A stretch of DNA of 64,000 nt, taken from contig NC_073691.1 in assembly GCF_029784155.1 (NCBI RefSeq), positions 141,104,433 through 141,168,432 of the forward strand. Direction: 5' to 3'. How positions within the stretch are numbered: position 1 is the first letter of the stretch; each line of letters starts with the position of its first letter. Source of the DNA: Uranotaenia lowii. Lineage: Eukaryota > Arthropoda > Insecta > Diptera > Culicidae. The notes under the pieces were generated by a model. The model was not told the DNA's origin, searched no databases, and saw only the letters and a list, made by a program, of their open reading frames with translations. A program made the translations under genes and the position numbers. Shown here one piece after another: positions 53,496 to 64,000 of this stretch.

Positions 53496-55181
53496 GATGG
53501 AATTATTTAAGCTATAGATTAAAAGGTTGTTTTTAACGATATTGAAACTGTGTTTATATTTGATGTCATGTCCAGGCTTGTAAGTGGTCACCATCGTTTG
53601 AATTTTTCCAGAGACTACCATCACACATCGTTCGTGACAATCGTGGAGAGCGCAATCGTTTGATCGGAGAGCAAAAAAATGTCAAATGAAATTTTGATCT
53701 TTTTTGTGGTTAGTCGTTTGACTTTCAACCCTCTTGTGTAGATAATCGAGATAATCGTTCCACATTGTTCGACCAACACATCCAAACATCACCCGGCGCT
53801 GCAGAGTGGCGATTTTTTTTTTTCAACAGGAGGGAGTGCATAGAAAAGATTGCATTTGCTTATTGAGTCTGTAAGTTCTGCTGCGTGAAAGAGATAGGCG
53901 ATGTCGTAAACTGTCGGGAATGATGGTCGTTTGACCATCATATTATCCCTCTCGTGTACCAAGACACGAAATTTCGTTCGACAATCACACAAAGAAGAAT
54001 GAATGTCGTTTCGTTTGATGGTAGTCGACTGTTCGGCAAGTTTTCGGTCGCATTCGTTTGATGGCACGAACAATGAAACTGATAAAAGCAGGCTGTGCGA
54101 CTGTCAGAGAAAATGTCGATGGTTTACAAGTCTGGTCATGTCATAAGATATTTTTATGTTTGAAGGGTACTTGAAACAAGATTGAGGGCAGATTTTTTTT
54201 CAAATTTTTAACTACATAAGTAACAGAGAAAATTGATGATCGATCTCGTTTGTTTCCGGTTACTTTCCTAGATACCTTCAGTGTGGTTGTGGAATGTTGT
54301 AATGAACGAGCATATGTACCTATCCCACCGATGCTGTAAAAACCCTTAGAGCTGAACACGATCATCCAGTTTTTGAGTGTTATTGCGGAAGATGAACTGC
54401 CGTCGATGACGATGGCAATTTTTTCAACAGCATCAAGCGCGGAACGCGACAAATCACTCATCATATGTTTATGCTCCAAGGTATGAGCGAAACAGCTGAG
54501 ATCGAAAGCGAATCTCAAGAAACCGGGTGAACGATCTTTGGGCGTTTTTTTTGTGTCGATCAAAAGAAGCGACCGACATGACGTGCGCCAGACAGCTGTG
54601 TCGAATGGGTTTCTGCTTCTCGCCACTTCGGCCCTCAAAATCGAAATGCTGAACTGGGGGCTGTCTGACCTTTCGAGTTCACAGGAGGTAATCCAATTCA
54701 ACGCTCTGTTTTGTTGTCGATTCGATTTGAAACGACCTCGTGCATAAATATTCATGCTGCCAGCCGACGATGTTGTGCCATGCATAAGCTAATGGAAGAT
54801 GATCAATGATGATCAGATTTGGGTGTTGGTATTTTTTTTATTCTTACTCTCCCTGCATCCATTGACGAGTCTCAGACTGTTCAAAGTACTCGATTCAACG
54901 ATCCAAACTTGGCATATGTTGTTCCGAAACCGACAGATAACTGATGGATGCTGGTGATTCCTGTTCTAATAGTTGCACTGTCACTGTTTAAATATGATTT
55001 AAATTCGAATGCTCAACAACGTGTGGTTTCTGACATATGTTGAACGCATGTCGAATTGATTTCGTGGGGCGCTTTATCCCTTCAAAGGGTGAACGAAATC
55101 GAAAGGGTATTGAAATTCCAATCAAAAGCCTGACGAATATGAATGAAAATATCTGACTCGAGCAGCTCAACAAATTCCAAC
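53496..55181. other. Unassigned region, one 214-codon ORF
   Basis: No TE or host gene recognised. The longest ORF is on the minus strand, 54785 to 54141 (starting MHGTTSSAGSMNIYARG). It has no recognisable domain, signal peptide or membrane segment, and I cannot distinguish it from chance. GTTTGATGGTAGTCGACTG near 54014 and related CGTTTGA phrases around 53590-54060 hint at old repeat debris. Confidence 0.3.
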
Positions 55182-55183
55182 TA

Positions 55184-58124
55184 GGGTGATTTGCCAATCG
55201 TTGCACAGCTAAGCACATGATTTTGGTGTTTATGCTGTATTTTAGTCATTTCAACCAAATTCACTCGATTTTTTTTTGTCGATGCACTCATACAGGGTTG
55301 GTCAACAAGATCCAAAAGTTCATGTGTTTTAAAAAAGAGACATAAAAATTTAAAAAATCATTTAAAACAGCTTGTCTGTGCCCAATAGTTGCACAGGCAA
55401 ATTTTGTGTCGTGCATAATGTTGTCCGATTTTTTTCCAATGGTTGCACATTCTAAAAATCAGTCACCATGAGGTCGAATAGGCTGATATTTGTTACGGAA
55501 GCTTATTATAAGAACTTCTAGTTCAAATGCAATCTAGATTTTAGATGGCCCCTTATAAGGGGGGGGGGGGGGGTCTTCCATATAAACCGTCCAATGCACT
55601 TTCCAATTCCAATTCGGCCTAAAAAACACAAAGCCGCCGGTTTGAGTGTCTAGAATAGCATTTATCACACGTGAAGTTTGCTTAGAAACTTAAATCCACC
55701 TCTTAATTTACCCGAAGCCATTTGAGTGGAGTGTTATTTAACCTAATTTGCTCGGTGTTGAGCCTTTTTCTTTAGATATATGTCCTACCAACATCAGATT
55801 TTATGTCTTTAAAATCCCATAGAATGAACTGAAAGGTATTTAATGCTTAATTTTTAAGTGTCTATTAACAGGTGAAAAGATTACAGAACGTGATCTGTTT
55901 TGCTTCCTTTTACCCCTATGAAGAAGATGCGATTTTATAAAACAAATGTTTTAGGACTCACTTGGAAGTCGATCGATTTTTACATAATGAATCTCAATTT
56001 AAAACTTGAAAATGGAAACAATTACGCCCAAAGTTTCAGATCGTTCGACTGATTTATGCTCATGATATACAATTTTGTATAAGAATTTTTTTTGAAAAAC
56101 TTATTGATTTAAATATCTTTTACATATAAGTTGGTTTCTTTGTATTTAATGTAATCTCTGTAGCATTTCATCAATCTTCAGGAAACAATCACATCACAAA
56201 GAAATGCTTCCCAAGAGTTTTACGGCTGAAAAACTGTTTTGAATCAAATTAAGTTTCACAAAGCTATGACTGTTTATTTTTCTGGATGATAAGGGCCAAA
56301 TAAAGCTGGCAGATTCGAATTCCTGAGAAAAGTAAGTAATATTTCGGGTCTTCCAACCTTCGACTTCTAGTTGTTGGGATTAAGGGTCGAAGTTTTCCTC
56401 CTGTACAATATTCTGACAATATTACCAACAATATCAAGGGGATCGCTGTTGACATGGAATAAAATTCTTTTAGATTTGCCGTCACGAAATTAGAAAAACA
56501 GATTTTTTCAGAACAAATTTCAGATTCTTTGCATAAAATGTTGAGTAAATGGTCGGGATAAAGGATTTCGAAATAAATCTAATAAAAAAGTAGTCTCTCA
56601 AAGCCAATGCAGTTGAGTTGACTTTGACACTTTTCAGACAATGCAAATTGCCCGAATTTCGTACATACATAAGTTTTTTCAACGAGTTTAATAATTTCAA
56701 AACTTCATTTTTAAGATTGGACGGTAGAAAAAATAAACTTATGGATAAATTGAGTGTCTTTGAATTATTGAATTAATTATTAAAAATCAACATTGAGTGC
56801 AAAAAAATATGAAAATTCTGAGTGGAAAATATTAAATTAAAGCACAAAATTTACTAAAATTACTAGTTAAACGTAAATATCCACTTATTTAGAAAAAAAC
56901 TTGTCATATCAATTGACAATTCGAGTTGTTTTAGTTACATGCATTAAATGAACGTGTTCAATTTTGTATGACAATTTGTATGCAAGAAGAACTTTTCGCA
57001 TATACAAGAAATTCAAATAAGTTTGAAATGAATTTTGTTTTAAATTATTGATTTTGCCTATTCTTAAGATTAATTTTTTGCCGGCATGAGAAAAAGCAAA
57101 GTATTTTATGAAAAAATTTATAACCATTTCGAAATAAAAAATCGTAATCCATTGAAAAGTATTGTAAAATTGTAGGATTTGCTTTCTGAAGCTTTTAATT
57201 ATTTCATGACATGTTTTTGCGAAAGTTTCAAATCATCACACTCATTGGCTATGCAAAGCAGTATAATGCGATTCTTATTTTCATCCGGTTAACCAGCTTT
57301 CAAATTAGCTGTCAAAACACTAAAATTAAAAAATATTCACCTATTTTGGATTTTTTGTATGACAACGGATATCATTTCTGGGGTACAAGTTACGTTTAGT
57401 TTTTGTTCACATGCAATGTATTGCAAGAACCAAGAAATATTTAAAAAAATAAAAAATTATGTTTTTTGAACTTTCTGTACATCTCTGATGGTTTTTGAAT
57501 GAAAATTTGGGTTTTTCCGTACAAGCCTCCTTACTAATTCAAAACACGTTGTTATAATTCAGGACTCAATCAATCGCTTCCAAAATTTTTATAGCTATTT
57601 TTAGCTGTAAAAACAACCTAACAAAGTTATTATAGGCAAACGCATTTATAAATTTGAAATTTCCAAATAAATTTTGCAGCGGAATTATGTACAACAATGG
57701 GGCAGGAGGAGATTGAGCGGACCAATTGTTGCACGATCCTACATATTTTCTGGTTAAGTATGGATCATAATTTTTTTTTCAAAATCATGGTGTTAAAATT
57801 GTTCAACAAACGTTTCGTATAGAAAACTGATACGAAAAATGTTTTGTTCTGATGTAAAACCTTATTTGCCGTAGAAGGAATGTTAAGGTTTTTGTTAACA
57901 ATTAGCACAAAAACCGCGCGAAAAAAACAAGAAAAATTAAAACTGTCGTAAGATATACACTTACCAGCAGAAAATATCACAAAAGCCTCATTTCATCAGA
58001 AAACATTCCGAATTACATGATTCAGTATTATTTTTGAGGAAGAGTTGAAAAACAGCTGAAATATTGACAATTTAAGTCATGCTGTGCAACAATGGGTTAG
58101 GGGACAACGATTGGCAAATCACCC
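55184..58124. mobile_element. TA-flanked TIR element with repeated GTTGCAC motif
   Basis: Terminal repeats GGGTGATTTGCCAATCGTTG at both ends, TA on both sides (55182-55183 and 58125-58126). The interior is AT-rich with no transposase. The motif CCAATnGTTGCAC or close forms recurs: 55193 (TIR), 55382, 55438, 57721, and inverted near 58085 and 58105. A 16-base G run lies at about 55559-55576. Probably a non-autonomous Tc1/mariner-type element grown by further insertion. Confidence 0.8.
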
Positions 58125-58300
58125 TAGTTTTGTTAGAAAATAATGGTTTCTCTAAAATAAACAGTTTTATGATGAGTGCATTAGAGTCGGATATCGAATA
58201 AATATCGAATTACAGAAGTTGGCAAGCATTTTTTTTAATCAAAATGAAAACTGCTCATACCGTCTTCAATATGATATACTTAGCTCAGAAGCGTCCATAA

Positions 58301-60314
58301 CTACAAAAAGACAAAAAACACAAAAAAGACAAAAAAGACAAAAAAGACAAAAAAGACAAAAAAGACAAAAAAGACAAAAAAGACAAAAAAGACAAAAAAG
58401 ACAAAAAAGACAAAAAAGACAAAAAAGACAAAAAAGACAAAAAAGACAAAAAAGACAAAAAAGACAAAAAAGACAAAAAAGACAAAAAAGACAAAAAAGA
58501 CAAAAAAGACAAAAAAGACAAAAAAGACAAAAAAGACAAAAAAGACAAAAAAGACAAAAAAGACAAAAAAGACAAAAAAGACAAAAAAGACAAAAAAGAC
58601 AAAAAAGACAAAAAAGACAAAAAAGACAAAAAAGACAAAAAAGACAAAAAAGACAAAAAAGACAAAAAAGACAAAAAAGACAAAAAAGACAAAAAAGACA
58701 AAAAAGACAAAAAAGACAAAAAAGACAAAAAGGACAAAAAAGACAAAAAAGACAAAAAAGACAAAAAAGACAAAAAAGACAAAAAAGACAAAAAAGACAA
58801 AAAAGACAAAAAAGACAAAAAAGACAAAAAAGACAAAAAAGACAAAAAAGACAAAAAAGACAAAAAAGACAAAAAAGACAAAAAAGACAAAAAAGACAAA
58901 AAAGACAAAAAAGACAAAAAAGACAAAAAAGACAAAAAAGACAAAAAAGACAAAAAAGACAAAAAAGACAAAAAAGACAAAAAAGACAAAAAAGACAAAA
59001 AAGACAAAAAAGACAAAAAAGACAAAAAAGACAAAAAAGACAAAAAAGACAAAAAAGACAAAAAAGACAAAAAAGACAAAAAAGACAAAAAAGACAAAAA
59101 AGACAAAAAAGACAAAAAAGACAAAAAAGACAAAAAAGACAAAAAAGACAAAAAAGACAAAAAAGACAAAAAAGACAAAAAAGACAAAAAAGACAAAAAA
59201 GACAAAAAAGACAAAAAAGACAAAAAAGACAAAAAAGACAAAAAAGACAAAAAAGACAAAAAAGACAAAAAAGACAAAAAAGACAAAAAAGACAAAAAAG
59301 ACAAAAAAGACAAAAAAGACAAAAAAGACAAAAAAGACAAAAAAGACAAAAAAGACAAAAAAGACAAAAAAGACAAAAAAGACAAAAAAGACAAAAAAGA
59401 CAAAAAAGACAAAAAAGACAAAAAAGACAAAAAAGACAAAAAAGACAAAAAAGACAAAAAAGACAAAAAAGACAAAAAAGACAAAAAAGACAAAAAAGAC
59501 AAAAAAGACAAAAAAGACAAAAAAGACAAAAAAGACAAAAAAGACAAAAAAGACAAAAAAGACAAAAAAGACAAAAAAGACAAAAAAGACAAAAAAGACA
59601 AAAAAGACAAAAAAGACAAAAAAGACAAAAAAGACAAAAAAGACAAAAAAGACAAAAAAGACAAAAAAGACAAAAAAGACAAAAAAGACAAAAAAGACAA
59701 AAAAGACAAAAAAGACAAAAAAGACAAAAAAGACAAAAAAGACAAAAAAGACAAAAAAGACAAAAAAGACAAAAAAGACAAAAAAGACAAAAAAGACAAA
59801 AAAGACAAAAAAGACAAAAAAGACAAAAAAGACAAAAAAGACAAAAAAGACAAAAAAGACAAAAAAGACAAAAAAGACAAAAAAGACAAAAAAGACAAAA
59901 AAGACAAAAAAGACAAAAAAGACAAAAAAGACAAAAAAGACAAAAAAGACAAAAAAGACAAAAAAGACAAAAAAGACAAAAAAGACAAAAAAGACAAAAA
60001 AGACAAAAAAGACAAAAAAGACAAAAAAGACAAAAAAGACAAAAAAGACAAAAAAGACAAAAAAGACAAAAAAGACAAAAAAGACAAAAAAGACAAAAAA
60101 GACAAAAAAGACAAAAAAGACAAAAAAGACAAAAAAGACAAAAAAGACAAAAAAGACAAAAAAGACAAAAAAGACAAAAAAGACAAAAAAGACAAAAAAG
60201 ACAAAAAAGACAAAAAAGACAAAAAAGACAAAAAAGACAAAAAAGACAAAAAAGACAAAAAAGACAAAAAAGACAAAAAAGACAAAAAAGACAAAAAAGA
60301 CAAAAAAGACAAAA
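58301..60314. repeat. 9-bp minisatellite (AAAAAAGAC)n, about 222 copies
   Basis: A tandem array of AAAAAAGAC. From about 58323 on I see one substitution (A to G at 58732) in roughly 2 kb. Nine is a multiple of three, so several frames on both strands stay open through the whole array: KRQ repeats on the plus strand, FLS and FFV repeats on the minus strand. These ORFs of 675-718 codons are by-products. Edges decay quickly (CACAAAAAAGAC at the left, ATCACAAAATTTC at the right). Confidence 0.97.
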
Positions 60315-62456
60315 TCACAAAATTTCATTAAATTCCATCGTTAAACAGAGCATAAATCTTCGATACCGTGAATGAAAACGCCGAATATTTAGTCGCCCGA
60401 TGTGACGCAATGGTGGAAACGGCTGTATCTTGTGAACAACTGCATGAAAAAAAAATTATTGGTTGCAAATTCAAAGGTGATTTGTGCAAAGCACGGCGAT
60501 GCTTAGTTTGTCTGGAAAAATTGTGTTAAGTTTTATTTTTACCAGAGTTATTCTTTATAAAAATGAAACAAATATCAATCAAATTGTTTCATTTCTTGCA
60601 GTCAATGACCATTTTCCTTCAACTGCAATCCCAACGATTTGGAGAGATAATTTATACATTTGCCATATAATTTAGCCATGAAAAGTTTGTTTACAGCGAG
60701 GTACTCTTGCCAATTATTGAGACGAAAGCTTTTCACCTTTCGGAATTCTATCTTCTTATTTCCTCTAGTTCGCTGGGCCCAAGAGGCACGTGTGTGGTCT
60801 CAGTCATGAGTAAAATTGACGGCAGCAATTGATCGCATCGGACATGCATGATTGAGCGTTTGCCCAAATTGGATTGATACAATCCGTCAGCGTTGAATGT
60901 TGTTATGGTTCGGTTATGATTTCGCCTTCGAGACAGGATAGACTTGCTCTATCATATTTAGTTGATTTTCGGTGCCACCTAGTCACGTCTCGATTTTCAC
61001 TTTCGCTAGATGAAATTGAATAGATTATTGGTTGAAAATGAATTAAAATTTTTAAAATGATTGCCGCGAATTATACGATCTTAAATTTAAATTTTCAAAT
61101 AAGGTTGATGGCCTCGGTGTAAAACACTATAATATCAGAACTATCAGAAATTATACTATGATCATTTTTGCCTAAGGTAATTTTTTTTTTATAATTTAAA
61201 TATAGACCTCTATATTTCTAGAATGCAATAAATTCTCTTCTTTCGAAGGTTATCTTTTAATTTATATATTCAAAATTGATATTGTGAGAAATTTTTCAAA
61301 AAAAAGGTCACACTAGCCTAATTACAGATTCACACAAAAGCTATAAAATTTACACATGTAGTGTTAATAATGATCACAACAAATGAGCAACCATTGATTA
61401 ATGGCACCAATGTATTAGTCAGTCATTAACCTACCTGTTTGTGTGTTATTTTTTTTCGTTTTCAACATCATTAGAACTAAATTTTCGGTTATTGATCTTG
61501 AACATCACTTCATTAGCATTTTTCATCCCGGGCCCAGGAGCCCGAGCCACGGAGTTCTTCGAAACCTGCTTTTAATCATTCCGTTAGACGACTCTGGCCA
61601 AACAGGTTGGGCAGAAGATTGCGACTATTTCTGGTTCAAATTCTCGTCCTCCTTCGAAAATATGCGAATAATAAAGAAGTTCTGTATAAAATTTGACTAA
61701 TCTCGAAAACTGCATGCCACACCGGCCGATCGGGACGAGTTTTTGTCATCGGTTTCAGCAGCAGCATCATCATCAATATCGGTATGCAAATTCCCAACCC
61801 ATCTGAAAGGATTCCACCGTAGAAGATCCTCAACGGGGATTGAAACAAGAATATATTATTCAAACAGGAGGATCGATTCCTAATGGAATTTTTGGCAGTT
61901 GGCCTAGATTCGGCGAAGCAAGTTTTCAAACTTGCAGAGTTGAATAATCAAACTTATTATGAAACTTAAAAAAATCAACCTGTTTCCTTAGCCCATATTT
62001 TTATTTATGAAAATAGCCCAAAAAAAATTGATATTAGAATCGAGAGTATGCTCTACGTTTTCTACGTCAGAAAAATTACCTTTTGAGGCGCTGATCAAAC
62101 AATGTGAATTGATTTTAATATCAGTATTTCAATTCAAACAAACAGCCACCAAGTTTTTGTTTTATAAAAAAAACTTTAAAATAGCAACGCCATGAACAAT
62201 GTTGTGAATTTTTAAGTATTTATGAATGAATATGAATTTTCCTAAAAAATGCTTCTATTGGAGAAAGTGGTATTTCATTCAAACTTGTCTTTTCAACATT
62301 AAAATGTATATTTCCCGAATAAGAAAAAGGAAATTAGAAATTAGCCTGCATTTTTGTTTCATCTGGTTTCAGATTGCTCTTCTCATGTAACCTTTGTTTC
62401 GAAAGGTGAAAATTTAAAAAAGCTGTGTTTAGTAATCTTCTGCTTTCAACTAGCTT
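60315..62456. other. Unassigned region
   Basis: AT-rich sequence with a few short ORFs (85 codons at 61443-61700, 97 codons at 61636-61929), none with a recognisable domain. No terminal repeats found. Confidence 0.4.
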
Positions 62457-62540
62457 ATGATATAGCTCAGTTGGCAAGTCAGTTGCTTCCTGAGCCGATG
62501 TCCGTGAGTAAGAGCCCGAGAGTAAACATCGCACAAGTAA
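62457..62540 (+). mobile_element. tRNA-derived SINE, copy 2 (head only)
   Basis: ATATAGCTCAGTTGGCAAGT (A box) and GTGAGTAAGAGCCCGAGAG (degraded B box) match the head of the SINE at 7525-7715 nearly base for base over about 75 bp. Beyond AAACATCG the two copies diverge, so this one is truncated or has a different body. The B box has lost its central TTC, so it is probably not transcribed. Confidence 0.8.
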
Positions 62541-64000
62541 CAATTTTAGCTTTGTTATGATCAGCAAAATAATTTTTTTTGAGGACTATAGCATTAATCT
62601 TCATGAAAAGCTAAAGCGCATTTTGTAACATCATCTGGACTCTTTTAAAGCCAAAATCAGACTATGACCATCAATGGTCATCAATGTGACCAACATTGAC
62701 CAAAGCTTTTAAAAAGCTACTTTAAAACATGTTAGCAATTTTTGTATTTTTCGATTCTGTGAGTTCTCGGAGTTCTTTTTTTTTTAATTTTTCCAGCAGC
62801 CATAATGGCTGATAAATGATAATTGCCTTATTGTGATATGATCTGGTAAAATTAATAGCCAAACACCAATGTTTTAACCATATTATGAGCATCTTTTCTA
62901 CTGCCAGTTAAGATTTGACGTAAATCGTGTATGAAACAGTATCTAGAAATAAATGCGCCTCGTCAAATCTGATGGATTATCATGATGGAATTGATGGAAA
63001 ATAGGCCTGAAATGATGTTTTCAAATGCTCGCATTGTGAATCCATCAACATGGCGTCATTTTGTGCCCTTCGATATTGCAACCCACTTGGCGTTAGTCAA
63101 TTTAATGCTTAATAGCTTTTATATGGTTAGATAAATGGCTCATTAGTTTTATAATGGTTCTATGAGAGCCATATAAAAAGCTAAAAAATTAACGTTTCTC
63201 TCGCAAGCCAACCAACTACAAGCTTAGGATGGGTTCCTCATTTCTGAGTTGTTAATCATTACCCAAGTAACCATAAGCATTAAGCCATAACCCTAAATCA
63301 GCATTAAATTAACATTTCTAATGCAAGTTAGCAATATATCAACATTCATAATGCTATTAAGTTTTATATAAGCATTATTAATGCATAGAAGCAATAAAAA
63401 AATAGCACTAATGATAGCACGTTATGCACATATAGAGCTACTATATAAAGTTAACAAGCATGAAGACTGTGCAACTCCGATTGTCACTAGAGATCACCCA
63501 CCAAGGTATTCTCGTCCTCGGAACCGCCGTTGCGGTTTACTGCTCGAATGTCGCGTCGCTACTGGAGACGATGCTCGAATGCCCGAGCCTGACCTGAGAG
63601 AATACATAGAAGTATTCTCTCGTTCATCCCTGACCCACACATCTCCCTTCCTCTCGGGGAAAAAATGAAAATAGAAATTTCAAAATCCTTTGTTTCCATA
63701 ATAGTTCATAACGACACTCACGCATTAAAAAAAGTTTAGTTTACCCTATCTTGCGAGCGAAATATTCTTGCATTGTATATCTATGAAGAGTATGGAGTCA
63801 TTGGCCTGTAATTTGTTCAAACAACACTATACACCATGCCACAAAGGGATTTTCACAACCCGCGCTTAATCAAACAGCAGAATAGACGATACAAATCATA
63901 CAAATGGTTTTCGCAATCACAGAATTCCAGCCAATTTCATCACTTCATACATTAAACAACGCGCCTTTAGATAGGCTGACGCGCAAACATAAAATGAAGT
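62541..64000. other. Unassigned region with AGCATTAA-rich stretch
   Basis: Between about 63245 and 63420 the words AAGCATTA, AGCATTAA and TAATGC recur in both orientations (GCATTAAGCC, TCAGCATTAAATT, ATAATGCTATTAAG, AAGCATTATTAATGC), giving a patch of short imperfect inverted repeats, perhaps MITE debris. A 95-codon ORF at 63381-63668 has no recognisable domain. Nothing else assigned up to the window end. Confidence 0.4.

Noticed and set aside
54141..54785. 214-codon minus-strand ORF as a host gene
   Set aside because: No recognisable domain, no intron or start context to support it, and a competing ORF on the other strand; kept only as part of an unassigned region.
58219..60375. Three long ORFs (675-718 codons) on both strands
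   Set aside because: All are frames of the 9-bp minisatellite, whose unit is a multiple of three without stops.

Overview
The window looks like a piece of a dipteran genome, most probably a mosquito (Culicidae). It is AT-rich and intron-poor, and I see no clear host gene, tRNA, rRNA or CRISPR array in it. The mosquito call rests on an IS630-Tc1-mariner element whose last catalytic spacing is DD37E (the ITmD37E group, described from mosquitoes), on tRNA-headed SINEs, and on a mixture of I, R1, RTE, Penelope and BEL/Pao retroelements typical of mosquitoes. Nearly everything that can be named is a mobile element or its debris.

Layout. 1-2012: unassigned. 2013-3343: a complete ITmD37E transposon with one frameshift. 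3986-5600: an 11-bp minisatellite. 7525-7715: a SINE. 8132-10035: a dispersed repeat split by a 775-bp palindromic foldback element. 11850-15536: a Tc1/mariner element split by a 5'-truncated LINE, leaving a 995-codon in-frame fusion of transposase head and LINE polyprotein. 15634-16414: a second palindromic foldback element. 16537-25809: elements nested five deep (TA-flanked TIR element > RTE LINE > unknown 7.3-kb insert with a 23-bp target duplication > hAT element > TTAA MITE). 26840-28186: a Penelope-like fragment with inverted terminal repeats around a GIY-YIG nuclease ORF. 28205-29530: decayed I-type LINE. 29640-32816: mariner debris, a large foldback and several MITEs. 33930-36560: decayed R1-type LINE.

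36857-43349 is a very young BEL/Pao LTR retrotransposon on the minus strand (364-bp LTRs with one visible mismatch, 5-bp target duplication) with one open gag-pol ORF that seems to lack a block after the integrase catalytic glutamate. 43732-52262 is a large terminal-repeat element with a 10-bp target duplication. It carries a palindrome, possible captured exon remnants and a full-length, apparently intact I-clade LINE (45685-50708; ORF1 and ORF2 overlap by ATGA, 27-nt poly(A), 16-bp target duplication). 52273-53500 holds repeat copies, a 191-bp tandem duplication and a tRNA-like sequence. 55184-58124 is a TA-flanked TIR element with a recurring CCAATnGTTGCAC motif. 58301-60314 is a 9-bp minisatellite. 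The rest to 64000 is unassigned except for a second SINE copy near 62.5 kb.

The elements do not form a pathway. The biological interest lies in the insertion order they record, in several long perfect-looking hairpins that could feed double-stranded RNA into small-RNA pathways, in two retroelements young enough to be active or recently active, and in the chimeric ORF.
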